Shown here piece by piece: positions 50,300 to 61,689 of a DNA stretch of 64,000 nt. The position numbers and the translations under genes are program-made. The DNA is from Sycobia sp. Sy_11 (taxonomy: Eukaryota > Arthropoda > Insecta > Hymenoptera > Epichrysomallidae): NCBI GenBank assembly GCA_018907035.1, contig JACCIC010000021.1, positions 601,001 through 665,000 of the forward strand, written 5' to 3'. The notes under the pieces are model-generated. The model did not search any database and had not been told where the DNA came from. It worked only from the letters and a program-made list of their open reading frames with translations. The stretch's first letter is position 1. Each line of letters starts with the position of its first letter.

Positions 50300-50360
50300 A
50301 TAGTATATATTTATATATAATATATAGTATATAATTATATATATATATATATTTATATAT
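50300..50360. repeat. (TA)n-rich tract with slips
   Basis: TATAGTATAT, TATATAATAT and a core of about ten TA units. Confidence 0.8.
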
Positions 50361-50422
50361 TCTACATATAGGTACACGCACAAACCCTCGGGCAAAGGGA
50401 AGAGTATTAAAGCGAGTATTAA

Positions 50423-50424
<2 letters not shown>

Positions 50425-50479
<55 letters not shown>

Positions 50480-50481
50480 TA
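50425..50481. repeat. (TA)n microsatellite
   Basis: About 23 TA units flanked by TACATATA on both sides. Confidence 0.95.
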
Positions 50482-50509
50482 CATACTCCGCCTTTACACA
50501 CACATTCTG

Positions 50510-50532
50510 TCTCTCTCTCTCTCTCTCTCTTT
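50510..50532. repeat. (CT)n microsatellite
   Basis: About 11 CT units ending TTTCTGCAG. Confidence 0.9.
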
Positions 50533-50882
50533 CTGCAGTACTTGTTAAGTTAGTGTTACAGAAGCCTACTCTTTTAAATTATAATTTATTTCGTAGGGGG
50601 CCGATCATAAATCACGTAGGCCTATTTCGGCCCTCATTTTAACTTCTCCCCTCTCGATGTATAGGGAGCCGTCGCTTTTTTTTTCGTCTCTTCCGCTCGC
50701 CGCCTCCGCGAATCGACGGTAGTTTTGTTCCTCTTTTTTTTCTTTGAAATTCTAAATAAATTAATATAGATTCCGTAACATATGGAATACTCCGCAAGCA
50801 ATTTGTAAATGTGGTCATTTTGAAAATTCGCATAAGAAGATTGTCATTCCATTAATTTGTATTATAACGTAAAAGTGTCGAG

Positions 50883-51242
50883 ATGAGCGATGAAACGAGG
50901 ATGTTCGTGGCGATTATTTATGATCGGAAAATATTATCTCGGTCTCTCGTTGCTTCTGCAGGAAAATTATACTGTACTGTTTCAATAACCGTTTTCTCAA
51001 CGTGCGCTAGTTACCGTTGTCCGCGGATGTTACGGTATTTTCGGCAACTGACCGAACAGATTTTTTTACTGAATTTGGACTCGTCGTTGTCGATATGGTT
51101 GGAACGTAAGGGTGGGACGGACGAATACCAGTTATTAAATTTATTTGGAGCAAATCTGGCGTTTACGCCACATCGCCGTGGCGATTGTTTTCGATCATCG
51201 GGCGAAAAATTCCAAATAACTCCCTTTCGCGGAAGTTATTGA
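50883..51242 (+). other. Unsupported 119-codon open frame
   Basis: The frame starts MSDETRMFVAIIYDRKILSR and is not low-complexity. It shows no domain, no signal peptide and no clear splice sites in frame; an acceptor-like TTGCTTCTGCAG lies inside at 50962 and a GTAAGT donor 30 bp past the stop in another frame. Probably chance. Confidence 0.1.
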
Positions 51243-51831
51243 ATAACCGTCTTTAGCGGATTAAACAGCAAATGTAAGTAGCCGAGACATATGCGTCCTC
51301 GCCACTCCAGCCCACGTAACCCTCCGGTAGCATTTCGTGTTATCACTCCCTGTCCATCATCCGAGTACGTGACTTGTCAACGCATCTAATTATCGACACC
51401 GATCGAAAACATTAACGAACGAATTACTTTGCACGCATGCCGTTATCAATTCGTTGGTCGCGCCATGTTGTTTTTTTTGTTCACCTTTATCACCGCGCGC
51501 TTCTTTATTCGCGTTATTTATTGCTCAAGTACGATAATGAGCGCAGCCCGCGGATCGCGGCTTTGCTTTCCGCGTGTCTCGGTGTGGGTAGCGAAGCCGA
51601 GGATTACGAGAGACCTCGAGCTTTTGGCCCCTTCATCGTGCAAAAACTTCCAACTGGGATTCTCTATACAGACCCGTATACGTATCGATGCAGACAGAAT
51701 AATACGCTCGTCAAGGATGTATTAGCGTCGAGATGGATGTGCGCTCGAGGCTGTCGGAGACAAAGGTCGCGAAAAATGCAAGCCGCGATGAGGGAACTGT
51801 GCTGGAGGAAGGGCGGAAAGCGAGAAAGGGA

Positions 51832-51860
51832 GGGAGAGAGAGAGAGAGAGAGAGAGAGAA
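51832..51860. repeat. (GA)n microsatellite
   Basis: About 12 GA units after GGGAGGGA. Confidence 0.9.
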
Positions 51861-52279
51861 AATAGTGAGACATAGAAACAGAAAGGAGGCTGCGACTTTC
51901 CGGGATTAGACACCCGCGCGCTTTTATCTTCTTGCTGGCTGTACGTATAATTGTAGCAGCCATTGTGCGCGTAAAAAGTCACGCGACGCGAATGGGTCTA
52001 CCGGATTTGCACGTACCTGCCGTGACACTAACTAGGGGGGGGGGCGAAGCCGAATACGCTCGGAGCGCGCCCGTACCGCGCTCTATCATAGTAATATTGC
52101 GATGTCGCGACGCTGCGCGGCGACTGCACTCGGCGAGGAGCAAAATCAAGAGCTTAAAACGTTTAAAAGGTCCGATTTCACGGGCAGCGCTTGCGTTCCG
52201 CAGACCGAGTCGATGTATTTTTAGAGGCGACTTTATGGTAGAGGGCGAGAGGCGAGTTTTTAAAAATACTGCTCGAATA

Positions 52280-52281
<2 letters not shown>

Positions 52282-52338
<57 letters not shown>
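52282..52338. repeat. (TA)n microsatellite
   Basis: About 28 perfect TA units, 100 bp before the compound tract. Confidence 0.95.
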
Positions 52339-52342
<4 letters not shown>

Positions 52343-52432
52343 ATACATACACGTACACGCGGAAAAACAAAACGGCTAAAAATTTATTTGCCCGGCGTAC
52401 GAAGAGTTAAGCACGCGTACAAGCGCTCCGTC

Positions 52433-52569
<137 letters not shown>

Positions 52570-52634
52570 AGTTTGGAGATTATTATTCTTAATTATAAAG
52601 GGAATTGAGGAGTAATAATGCGCAGTGTCGAAAG

Positions 52635-52712
52635 GAAGAGAAAGATATTTGAAAGAAAGAGAGAGATATTTGAAAATAAATAGATAAATAGATAAATGAA
52701 TAAATAGATGTT
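52635..52712. repeat. Short duplications and (ATAG)n tetranucleotides
   Basis: Two copies of AGATATTTGAAA, then AATAGATAAATAGATAAATG-type units. Confidence 0.7.
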
Positions 52713-53134
52713 CATTCATGTATTTATAGAATTGATATAGAAAGTGAAAACATTAATTATATAAATACGTGCATGCGTTACATCATATGTAAAAAATATA
52801 CAAAAATATTCTACAATGTCTTGAGGTAAATTCTCGAAATTGTAAAATATACTATGAAATGTTACAGTGAGTCAGTCTTATTCATATTACAGAATGTTTT
52901 ATCGCAGACAGTATATATGTTTAAATAGTCTTAACTTTAATCGAGAACCACTTTATAATCGAAATAAAACGTAACTAATTGCACATCTATCAGGCAGTGG
53001 GAATAGAAATAAAAATAGAAATAAAAAATAAATCTAAAAATGGGATGCTTAAAATAGGTCACAGGCACTCAATTCATCCATCCGTTGATTTACATATATG
53101 TATAAAATTTATAACTACGTGTATGTGGGATAAT

Positions 53135-53173
53135 TATGTATGTATGTATGTATGTATGTATGTGTGTATGTAT
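53135..53173. repeat. (TATG)n tetranucleotide repeat
   Basis: About nine TATG units, one changed to TGTG. Confidence 0.95.
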
Positions 53174-53614
53174 TGAAACTGAGTGAGAGAAAGTGGGAGA
53201 GACAGGGAAAGAGCGATTTGCTTCATGACTGTCGCGCTTCGAATTCGATTCAGTACAATAAGAGCGGGATGAAGAGCGGTGATAGACTTGTTTAAATTAT
53301 TTATTGAAAAATCCAAGCCCATCGGTATGGCGCTTCAGAGGCTGAATTTTTTATGCTCGTGTATCTCTTTCCAACTCACCCTCCCGCCCCGCGCTCTCGC
53401 TCCCGTAGGCGAGAGGTTCGAAATTTCGCGGATTAAGTTTAATAAAATGAAAATTCCGACTTTATCGGTATAATATAGTTCGCTCGCAGCGCGGAATTCA
53501 ATGAAACGCGCGAGAGGCGCGGCAACGTTACAGCGAGCGGCCGCGTCACGCGCGCTCGTTTACGATTAATTTAACGTTGCCGCGATAAAGCGAGAATTAT
53601 TATGTGTACCGCGT

Positions 53615-53616
<2 letters not shown>

Positions 53617-53661
<45 letters not shown>
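53617..53661. repeat. (TA)n microsatellite
   Basis: About 22 TA units. Confidence 0.95.
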
Positions 53662-53663
<2 letters not shown>

Positions 53664-53755
53664 GCATATGAATGGAGGAAACGAACGAACGAAAACATGG
53701 CGAGATGCTTTCAAGAGATCGAATGTCCAATGTCATAGGATTCGGTACGGTGTGA

Positions 53756-53791
<36 letters not shown>

Positions 53792-53792
53792 A
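53756..53792. repeat. (TTA)n trinucleotide repeat
   Basis: About 12 TTA/ATT units. Confidence 0.95.
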
Positions 53793-54214
53793 AACCCGTC
53801 TGGTGTCTTAGTTACTGACGCGCGTATTCTTTTATACAGGTTTTCGCATTTTATATATTTTTCGAAGTTCGAAAAGTGTATTCAGTACCGGATTAAGTGA
53901 GCGACTGATATAGATATATCAAGAGCGAGAGTCACCGAAGTACGGATTGAGTATTTGGTCCGGACCGAGGGAAGCAAAACGAATCCCAAAAAAGTCTCCG
54001 ATTATCCTCAAGATGCGGTACTTCATTGCACGCAAATTAACGATGCAGGATTCCTCACATCAATCGGCCGGACCGTGCGCGGTCGGAGAAATTTTTTTTT
54101 TTTTCACATCACGACCATAATTCCTATTCCTTTCGCGGTATTATAAACTGGAATAACGCATTTCAAGCAAAAAGCTTCGACTGAGCCTCGCGCACTCCTA
54201 TACGCACGCATAGC

Positions 54215-54345
54215 CACCGCGTTAGGATTAATTGAGATTTAGCCGAATGAAGCCGAGTTATCGAGTGATTGATTACCTGGCTATACGTGTGCCAATAAAT
54301 TGATCGAACGTTTAATTGACAATAAACGAGCAAACTAAGCATTTG
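54215..54345. promoter_or_regulatory. Candidate regulatory stretch with Otd/Bicoid-like and Caudal-like sites
   Basis: GGATTAATTGAG contains the TAATCC core in reverse. TTGATTACC, CCAATAAATTGATC and TTTAATTGACAATAAACG follow within 120 bp. The stretch is not low-complexity. No experimental or comparative support is available from the sequence alone. Confidence 0.15.
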
Positions 54346-54852
54346 CGGTTATAAGGTACGCGAGTACTTTTTTTGTCGTTGCCTGAATTACCGTTGTTTC
54401 AATGAATATGGTGCGAGACTGTACATTTTTCATAAAAAAAACAATCTCTCTGACTTTATAATACAGGCAATTCAAATGAAAGGAAGTACACTCATTTGTC
54501 AATAAGAAAGCATTGTATATGTTGAGAATATTAGATTCAAAAACTTATCCTCCTCCAGTCTTGGCTTCTCATTGTTAGAAATTTGAACAATTTTTGTTCT
54601 TAAGAAATATTTCGTGAAAAAGTACAACCGTTTTAAACAGTTCTATATTGCTGACAAATATGCTTGAGAGAAGAAAGCATAAGACGGACACACCTACACA
54701 CATGAAATTTATTCTCTGTGCTGTTTCAATATTTCAAAGCAGCGTCGTGAAAACACATCCATTGATTCATATTTTCTGTTTGATTCGACGACGGTATGAG
54801 CGAAGAACATTTCCTCTCATATAAGTTGATTGCAATGATAAACGTCTAATTC

Positions 54853-54854
<2 letters not shown>

Positions 54855-54901
<47 letters not shown>
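54855..54901. repeat. (TA)n microsatellite
   Basis: About 22 TA units. Confidence 0.95.
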
Positions 54902-54904
<3 letters not shown>

Positions 54905-55171
54905 ATAAACACTATCAATCTTTATCGTTAATTTTGCATAATTCTTCGTTGAAACTAAATTGAGACTCGACAAGCACGCACGCGAGAGCCGCAGAAGCTG
55001 AAACACTGTAGAATAGCACAATGAAGATGGGCACGCGCATCTGGATACGCGTTGTACTTATATACGAACCGGGTAGAATGATTCCCAAGAAGAAGAAGAA
55101 GACCCACTAATCTTGTTTTAACGCAACGCCCGCACGATTTATCGAGGCCGGCGAGGCGGCGGAGAGCATTC

Positions 55172-55233
<62 letters not shown>
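55172..55233. repeat. (TA)n microsatellite
   Basis: About 30 TA units with one TAC step. Confidence 0.95.
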
Positions 55234-55236
<3 letters not shown>

Positions 55237-55387
55237 GCGCGTCGATGGCTAATGGAGCGCGCGCGGACGCGGTTACGTTACGCGCGCTCTCCCTTCCGCG
55301 AATTGCGAGAAATCCGAGGAAGCCGTCGGCGCGCCCGACGCCGCCAGACGCGATGGAGTGAGCGCGCGAGCTTCGAAAGATCGACGG

Positions 55388-55411
55388 TGACGACGACGAC
55401 GACGACGACGA
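55388..55411. repeat. (GAC)8 trinucleotide repeat
   Basis: Perfect GAC/CGA units, the same family as the repeat at 15941. Confidence 0.9.
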
Positions 55412-55484
55412 GAACGCCCGCGAGGTTGCTCCGGTTCTAACGTATGCGGGCCGCTCCGCGGATGCGGTTGGACGAACCAAGCTC

Positions 55485-55510
55485 ATATATATATATATAT
55501 ATATATATAC
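55485..55510. repeat. (TA)n microsatellite
   Basis: About 12 TA units. Confidence 0.9.
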
Positions 55511-55558
55511 ACATGGATATATACGGCGGCCTACCGGACCTTTTCGTCACGACCACCC

Positions 55559-55577
55559 ACGCGCGCGCGCGCGCGCT
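55559..55577. repeat. (CG)n tract
   Basis: CGCGCGCGCGCGCGCG followed by a short CT tract. Confidence 0.9.
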
Positions 55578-55688
55578 CTCTCTCATGTCTGCTGGCCGGC
55601 CGACAGCGCGGTAAATCGCTGCGCGCGACCTTTTGTATGTGTATATTACCCGTGCGTATCTGCGTATACGTATGCACCTATATATGCA

Positions 55689-55690
<2 letters not shown>

Positions 55691-55742
<52 letters not shown>
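55691..55742. repeat. (TA)n microsatellite
   Basis: About 26 perfect TA units. Confidence 0.95.
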
Positions 55743-55745
<3 letters not shown>

Positions 55746-55804
55746 GTTCGGGTTTCGAGCTCTGCTCTTTCGGTTGTGCCTGCGATGCTTGGCACGGGAG
55801 GGAC

Positions 55805-55806
<2 letters not shown>

Positions 55807-55858
<52 letters not shown>

Positions 55859-55860
55859 GG
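55807..55860. repeat. (GA)n microsatellite
   Basis: About 24 GA units, then GGGAGAGGG. Confidence 0.95.
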
Positions 55861-55879
55861 TAGCCAAAGCCAGGGCCAT

Positions 55880-56620
55880 CTGTAATGCACACTATGAACC
55901 CACGCACGGTCCTCGACCTTAATCTTCGACGGGCTCAGGGGGAGAGCTTTGGCTCGGTTCCGAGCTTCCCGCGATTCCTCGCGCTCTTTCGGTTTATTTC
56001 GCGTCGATCCGCACCCCCCCCCTTCCCTACCCCCGTCAACCTCTTCGCTGACACCCACCGTGGCAATCCGATACGTAGCGCGCGCCCGCGCGCGCGGCGC
56101 TAATCCCCCGTGTTCAATTATCCAAGCCGTCAGCAGCAGCTACACCTCTCTCCCCGTCGTCTCCCTCGCGCACCCTCTTCCGCTTCGAGGAAGATCTAAA
56201 GAACCAATAACGACTTTGTCGCGGGTGGGGGCGAGGGCGGGTGGCTTGACGTGCAATCTCGATATACAGGTATATCGCGCGGCGCGCGCGTACGTAGGCG
56301 TGTTCACCCCCCGCCCCCGTCCCTCGCGGTGCCCGTGAGCGAAGGGCGGCGGGAGGGGGTGGCAGAGCAGCGGAAGCGACGGAACCCGTATCCCCGACCG
56401 ATGCGCGTCGTAGGTCCGTGGTGGCGAAAACGGGCCCCGCGCGCCCGGAGCAGCGGGTGCGCACTGCCGCGAGCAGGCATCGGCGAAGTGTGCCGCCGTT
56501 TACTGGGACGAAACGGGACCGTCGGCTACGGCCGAGGAGGAATTCGATCCGGATCGAGCGCGGTCGACATTCCGATCGCGATCGAAGCCGAGCTCCGTAG
56601 TGCCTCGCGACAGAACGAAT
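55880..56620. other. GC- and CpG-rich island with long frames on both strands
   Basis: A 197-residue plus-strand frame (56251-56844) and a 170-residue minus-strand frame (56114-56626) overlap. Both are Arg/Pro/Ala/Gly-rich in the island, and the plus frame becomes Lys/Asn-rich once it enters AT-rich DNA. That shift follows base composition and argues against either being a gene. Confidence 0.45.
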
Positions 56621-56849
56621 TCGCATTCCTAACAGATGGTGTCTTCTCGCTTACAATTAGTAATGTCACGGTGTTTACCTCGAAGTCCGATGTATTTCGC
56701 TCGGCTTTTTTTTTTTATAAGGAGAAACCTGGAACATCAAAGCTAGAATCGCAAAAGATATACATAAATAAAAAAAAAGTTTCAAATAACCTCAAATACA
56801 TAGTTTTTAAGCGATGTTCCAGCGAAGCATGTATATTCGACTAAACTTC

Positions 56850-57940
56850 AATTGACACGTAGTAATTAGGTGCGATTCACAAAAATATAGCGATCGAGTG
56901 CAATAAAATTCGATTTCTAGCGCGGTTTTCGCCCGAGAATTACGAATTCCGCTCGTTATCCACATTTTAAAACAAATGGATGAAGCTATATACATTTTGG
57001 TGGAAAAATTTGAGCCGCGCTTTTTCGTCGTCGGGACTCATTAAAAGCGGATCGTTCTCGTTGGCGGTATCGGATGCGAAAACGTTGAATTCACCGAGAA
57101 CGATTCACAGATAGTCGAGGGAGGAATTTTTCGTCCAGGTCGATCAAAAACAAAAAATCGACGTTTTTTCGTAACTTTTCGCAGCTAGTAATAAGTAGAC
57201 TGTTGATCGACGAGTAAACGTCAATTGCTATCTAAGTTTCTTGAAATATTATTATTTCATTTTTTTAAGGGGAATGGCGTGATCGAACGTTTGAAAAGAA
57301 ATACCATAATTGTAAGTAAGAATGTATCCTATTCTCTAAATATGAATCCAATGAATACTACTCGGATCAAGTTTAAATTGCATTGACGATGAAACCTATC
57401 GTTTACATACGCGTTTATTTATTAGCAAAATTACTTAAATTTATGCTTCTTAACGAGAGAGATTGAATTTAGACGAACTTTCGGTAGCTTTCGCCGAGTC
57501 AAATTTACAGAATAAGATGGGAATGGATGAGCATTAAACCCTAAAATTTTATCACTTTATAGAGCTTATTTTGAATTCAATTTCACAGGCATGCCTGATA
57601 AACTCTCCTCGTTATTAGTTCAAGAACTGATTTACCAGTCAAAATTCTACTCTTTTCTCAAGCAGTATTGTGTCAATTTATACTGATTCGCGTTCGGAGA
57701 GTATACATCATCGTTTGTTATAATATTATGAAATATATATATTGCCGAGAACAGTTGATCGATACGAGAAGATCCATCCGTTGTTTCGCGCCGCCGCATT
57801 AATACCACAACTTCTCTTCCTACATTTAATTGTATCGATAAACACACGTCTACGGATACAAACGCGTCGAGAATAAATTCGCCCCCAACGGCCGATTTTA
57901 CGAGGTCATTATTAGGAGGTCGGCGTCGTTACATCGCCTG
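56850..57940. other. AT-rich unique DNA without genes
   Basis: No repeats above background and no open frame of interest. Confidence 0.55.
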
Positions 57941-59084
57941 TCTCTGCGACAGCGCGGCGAAGGGGGAGGGGGCGAGGAGTAACGTTCCCACGGACGCTTC
58001 CGCGCCCGGACAAGATAGGACGGCGCTATCTTTGGCCCTTTCCTCGGGCGATAAACCGCGCGGAATCCGATTTGAGCGTTATAAAGCCTTACGCTCTGCC
58101 CATCTCTATCTCCCTCTCCCACTCTCTCTATTGAGATAGGAGGAGGAGACGTGTTAACGGACGTGTTAAGCTCCTTACCGAGTCGCTCCCGCGTTGCTGC
58201 CGCTGCCGCTGCCGCCGGCCTCGTCGCTGCTGATACCGACGCCCGCGAAGACCCGATCACTCGTCAACGGGCACGGGCGTGGATAATAAGACCGGGGATT
58301 TATCCCTCGCCCCGTTCGACGTCTCTTCGATGCCACCGTGCGCTGCTTATAAACGCCTCGACTCACTGGTGCACTAACTTTGCCATCCCGCCACAATGTA
58401 CGGCACAGGCCACGAGCATTCTTGTGCAGGAGCTGTCCGGTCGCACTGCGCCCCGCTACTCTCCTGCGGGATTATTCGAGAATTCAGATATTGCCGGGAG
58501 AACGGCGATAACAAGCTGCAACGACAACAAACTCAACAAAATGCATTCGTATATGTATATCACTGTACGATCGCGCAAATCGCTGCGATAATAAGCCGCC
58601 ACGGGGTTCGTTGCAATACACACACGTACGCACTCGCGGCCGCCGCGCCGGCAAACATCCGCGACGACACTGAGACTATCTTGACCCTGCGCCGCGGCAG
58701 GCGCGCACGACGGGCCTTCCCGTGAGAGGGGGGGGGTGGGACGAGGAGCGCCCCGAGCCGGAAGAGCAAGAGCCGGAGGTACGGGGCAGGGTTGGGTAGC
58801 GTGGTCAGGGGGGGGAGGGAGGAGTGATCCGGCGGACCTACGCTCCGGGGCCGCGGGGCCGCTGCTTCCGCCAATGGGGCTCTCCGGGCGAGCGCGGGGC
58901 CGGCGGGGCGATCTCTATTCGCGTCCCGCGGAGCGTGCACATCGGCCGCCGGGGCAGCGGGCGGGCGCGCCGTGGGCCGGAACTGGCGACATGTGCGTGC
59001 CTCGCGGGGCGCCTCTCGCGCAGAACCGAACGCGCGCGGATGGGCCAGGGGACGACACGTGTCTATGTCGCGCGTGCGGGGTAC

Positions 59085-59140
59085 TGTATATACACGCGCG
59101 CGCGCACGCACACACGCACACGCATATATATATATATATA
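59085..59140. repeat. 56-bp perfect alternating pyrimidine-purine tract
   Basis: TGTATATACACGCGCGCGCG leads into CA/CG and then TA steps with strict alternation to 59140. It lies at the edge of the 58-59 kb GC-rich island. Confidence 0.85.
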
Positions 59141-59177
59141 GATAGCGTGTTTATATAGACATATACGTGAGTATATA

Positions 59178-59215
59178 CATCTATATATCTATATATATAT
59201 ATATATATATATATA
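59178..59215. repeat. (TA)n microsatellite
   Basis: About 17 TA units with TATC breaks at the left. Confidence 0.9.
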
Positions 59216-59355
59216 GACGACGAACCGCGCTGGCTGCTCGCTCGATGCTCGCCGGCGCACTACTGACTGCTACTGCCGAGCGCGGTGCGCGCGCGGACGA
59301 TCCGAGGAGAGCGCGAGCGACTATATCTACTCGGCCGCCCGGCGCGGGGGAGGAG

Positions 59356-59381
59356 ATTCGGGCGGCGGCGGCGGCGGCGGG
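59356..59381. repeat. (GGC)n trinucleotide tract
   Basis: GGGCGGCGGCGGCGGCGGCG-type units in GC-rich DNA; able to form G-rich structures. Confidence 0.85.
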
Positions 59382-59553
59382 TAGCGTCGGCGGCCGTCGG
59401 GGCGAGGGGCGCCAGCGCCGTGAGGGAGTGTGGACCGAGGGTAAGCGCGCGGGCGGTCGGGGCGCGAGAGGGAAAACGCGACGACGCAGCATCGGCCGCC
59501 CGCGGCTCGCACGCGCGCGGTGGACCGAGGGAGTGAGAGGGCGTGTGTATGTG

Positions 59554-59555
<2 letters not shown>

Positions 59556-59614
<59 letters not shown>

Positions 59615-59618
59615 GAGG
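59556..59618. repeat. (GA)n microsatellite
   Basis: About 25 GA units with one GACA break. Confidence 0.95.
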
Positions 59619-59698
59619 GAATACTGCATCGAACAGCAGCACCACCGATGCTTTTGACTCCTCTTCTTTTCCCACCACCCTGCGGCCGATGATGCGCT

Positions 59699-59742
59699 TC
59701 TCTCTCTCTCTCTCTCTCTCTCACTCTCTCTCCCACTCTCTT
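59699..59742. repeat. (CT)n microsatellite, interrupted
   Basis: CT units with CACT breaks; with the GA tract at 59556 it forms a purine/pyrimidine inverted pair 80 bp apart. Confidence 0.9.
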
Positions 59743-60520
59743 GGTCCCGCGGCTTATCTGCTTTGCTTCCTGTCTTTGAGAGCGAGAGCGCGTTCTGTTT
59801 TTTAAGTTATATACGTTGACTAGCACACGCTCCTGGTTTTATTTCCTTTATTCGACGTGGGAAACGTCGCTTTTTAGCATGTAGTCGACGCCCTCAAGGA
59901 ACTCGATTCTCATAGTTTTCCACGTAAAATTACGAAGTATGTATTAGTTTTGCCAATTTCGCTAATCTTACTCAGCAACTTTTGCCTAAATCATTGGAAC
60001 CTGATTGAACTTTCGGTATAGAATTGGAAAGTTTGCTCGTCTCCTTTCTGAAAAAGTATAGAATGTGTTAGATTTGCATGTATAATTGCTGGCTTATACG
60101 ATACATATTTTTACACGATCAACGTTTATTAAGGGTTTATAGCGGTTTAGAGGCCAAAAAAAATTCAATCAAAATACTATCAAAGCTCAGTTTTTATTGC
60201 CCCTAAAGATCTACAAAATTATTATTCTTGAATACGACTTAAGAGACAACACCAGTTGTCCGCATATTTATTTTTTAAGCGACTCACGTTGGGAAGCCTA
60301 GACCTACAATTTTGGATCGAAACCAAAAATTAATTTTTTATTAATTTTGTATTTTATAATGGGAAGTGACGTGCAAGTGGAGATTGTAATATATGTAAAA
60401 TTATGCACTTTGAACCGAAATATTTACAATTTCATAAATGAAATAGTGACGATAACCATTTATCAGAAACATGCTATGTAAGATATCGAACAATTTAATA
60501 CATAATGTGTTATGCACTAT

Positions 60521-60545
60521 CCCGTGTAGAAATTTATTCTCGAAT
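60521..60545 (+). repeat. Left terminal inverted repeat
   Basis: CCCGTGTAGAAATTTATTCT pairs with the reverse complement of the right end of the element, with a few mismatches. Confidence 0.5.
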
Positions 60546-61009
60546 CTAACTAGTATCGGGTGAGTTTTCCTTATCAAATGTTCGAACCCAGAAGGGAAAT
60601 CTAGCCTGATCCTAGTTCCGATTTGTCCCACTTTTAATAGCATTTTTAATAGGGAACGAGCTTAGATTTTGGTAGGTATACCAAGCTAGAAACTAGACTG
60701 ATTCTAGTCAGAAAATCTAGAAATTAAGCCAATAATAAATTATTCTCATTTTGTTTCCTCGATTAAATCAATAATTTTTCGACTCTTTATTATTTATTTA
60801 TTTAAAATAAAAAAATAGATTTACGTATTTAGGTGACGCATACCATTTAATTAACATTCATAAATTATTTTCTATATGACTATACACGTATTCAGATTTA
60901 CAATAACAATTAATAATTATTAATATATTTTTTATACACTAATAATTGTAAATTTTAATGTTAAAAACCTCTGCTGAACACATATAATATTTTATTCGAT
61001 GAAAAAAAT

Positions 61010-61086
61010 TCCGACCTCTGCTGAGTATCGAACCCACGACCCTACGATTCGCACGCTAACGCATTATGCACTATGCTAAAACGCAA
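61010..61086 (-). repeat. Degenerate tRNA-like sequence inside the TIR element
   Basis: Read on the minus strand, TTAGCATAGTGCATAATGCG resembles an A-box/D-arm with a perfect GCAT/ATGC D-stem. About 30 bases further, GGGTCGTGGGTTCGATACTC resembles a B-box/T-arm (GGTTCGA) with a TGGG/CTCA stem. Spacing suits a tRNA, but the anticodon stem pairs poorly and no good acceptor stem was found. If the loop is read literally the anticodon would be near GCG. It is more likely a tRNA-derived SINE head or decayed tRNA pseudogene captured by the element than a working tRNA. Confidence 0.45.
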
Positions 61087-61226
61087 TGTGGGATTACTAT
61101 ACTATAGTTTGCATATGAAAAGCACTTAAGATAATATAATAATTTTATAAACACAAGATAAAACATACATAGGAAATCAATTTTTTAAATTCTTTCCCAT
61201 GTTGGAAAGATCTGCGGGTGTTTATA

Positions 61227-61230
<4 letters not shown>

Positions 61231-61277
<47 letters not shown>
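61231..61277. repeat. (TA)n microsatellite inside the TIR element
   Basis: About 22 TA units lying between the tRNA-like part and the tandem subrepeats. Confidence 0.95.
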
Positions 61278-61279
<2 letters not shown>

Positions 61280-61310
61280 CTAATTTTCGTACACATAAGG
61301 TCTTGATTAG

Positions 61311-61575
61311 AAAGACGTCGTTCTTTCCAATATTAGAAAAAGTTGAGGAAATCTAACTAGAATCCAAATAGAAAGTCTAACCATTTCCTGAATTCTCCTA
61401 CTTGGCAGATTCCGCCTAGAAAAACGCCATTCTTTCAAATTCTAGATCCAAGATAGAAAGCCTGATAATTTCCTTAAGTTTTCTACTTGTAAAATTATGA
61501 CTATAGAAAGCACGTATTTCTTTCTAACATCAATAAAAGATAAGGAAATCTGAATAAATTCGAGAAAGTAATAAT
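61311..61575. repeat. Three diverged tandem subrepeats within the TIR element
   Basis: Units start AAAGACGTCGTTCTTTCCAA, AAAAACGCCATTCTTTCAAA and AAAGCACGTATTTCTTTCTA, spaced about 110 and 87 bp. Each is followed by a GGAAATCT- or AGAAAGCCT-like stretch. Subrepeats of this kind are common in non-autonomous DNA transposons. Confidence 0.45.
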
Positions 61576-61689
61576 TAATATAAGACGATTATTAGATGAT
61601 CGAAGGGAAATCTAACTCGGATCTGGCGAGATTTACCTACATGAGGAAATCATCAGTAATACTGACTAGGATCTAGCCCGAACTAGGGA

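Larger units (their letters stand above)
53800..55160. other. No gene recognised
   Basis: Mixed-composition unique DNA with the Otd-like site cluster and one (TA)n tract. Confidence 0.5.
57940..59560. other. Strongly GC- and CpG-rich island
   Basis: The most GC-rich part of the window. It includes a GCC-rich stretch near 58195 (seven Ala in one frame), a CCGCCAATGG CCAAT-box-like string at about 58869, a 56-bp alternating tract and a GGC repeat. It is a plausible promoter region. Frames such as 58151-58591 (146 residues) match no family. Confidence 0.4.

Noticed and set aside
51260..51281. Donor-like GTAAGT at about 51271 after the 119-codon frame
   Set aside because: The frame stops 30 bp before it and no acceptor defines a plausible exon.
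56251..56844. 197-codon plus-strand frame
   Set aside because: Opposed by a long minus-strand frame in the same GC-rich DNA, and its residue usage changes with base composition; no domain was seen.
58151..58591. 146-codon plus-strand frame with an Ala run
   Set aside because: GC-rich DNA is open on both strands here; the Ala run comes from a GCC-type repeat and nothing else is recognisable.
59167..59805. 212-codon plus-strand frame beginning with a TA-tract translation and containing MLAGALLTATAERGARA
   Set aside because: The apparent signal-like stretch is short and Arg-rich on both sides, and the frame continues through GGC, GA and CT repeats.
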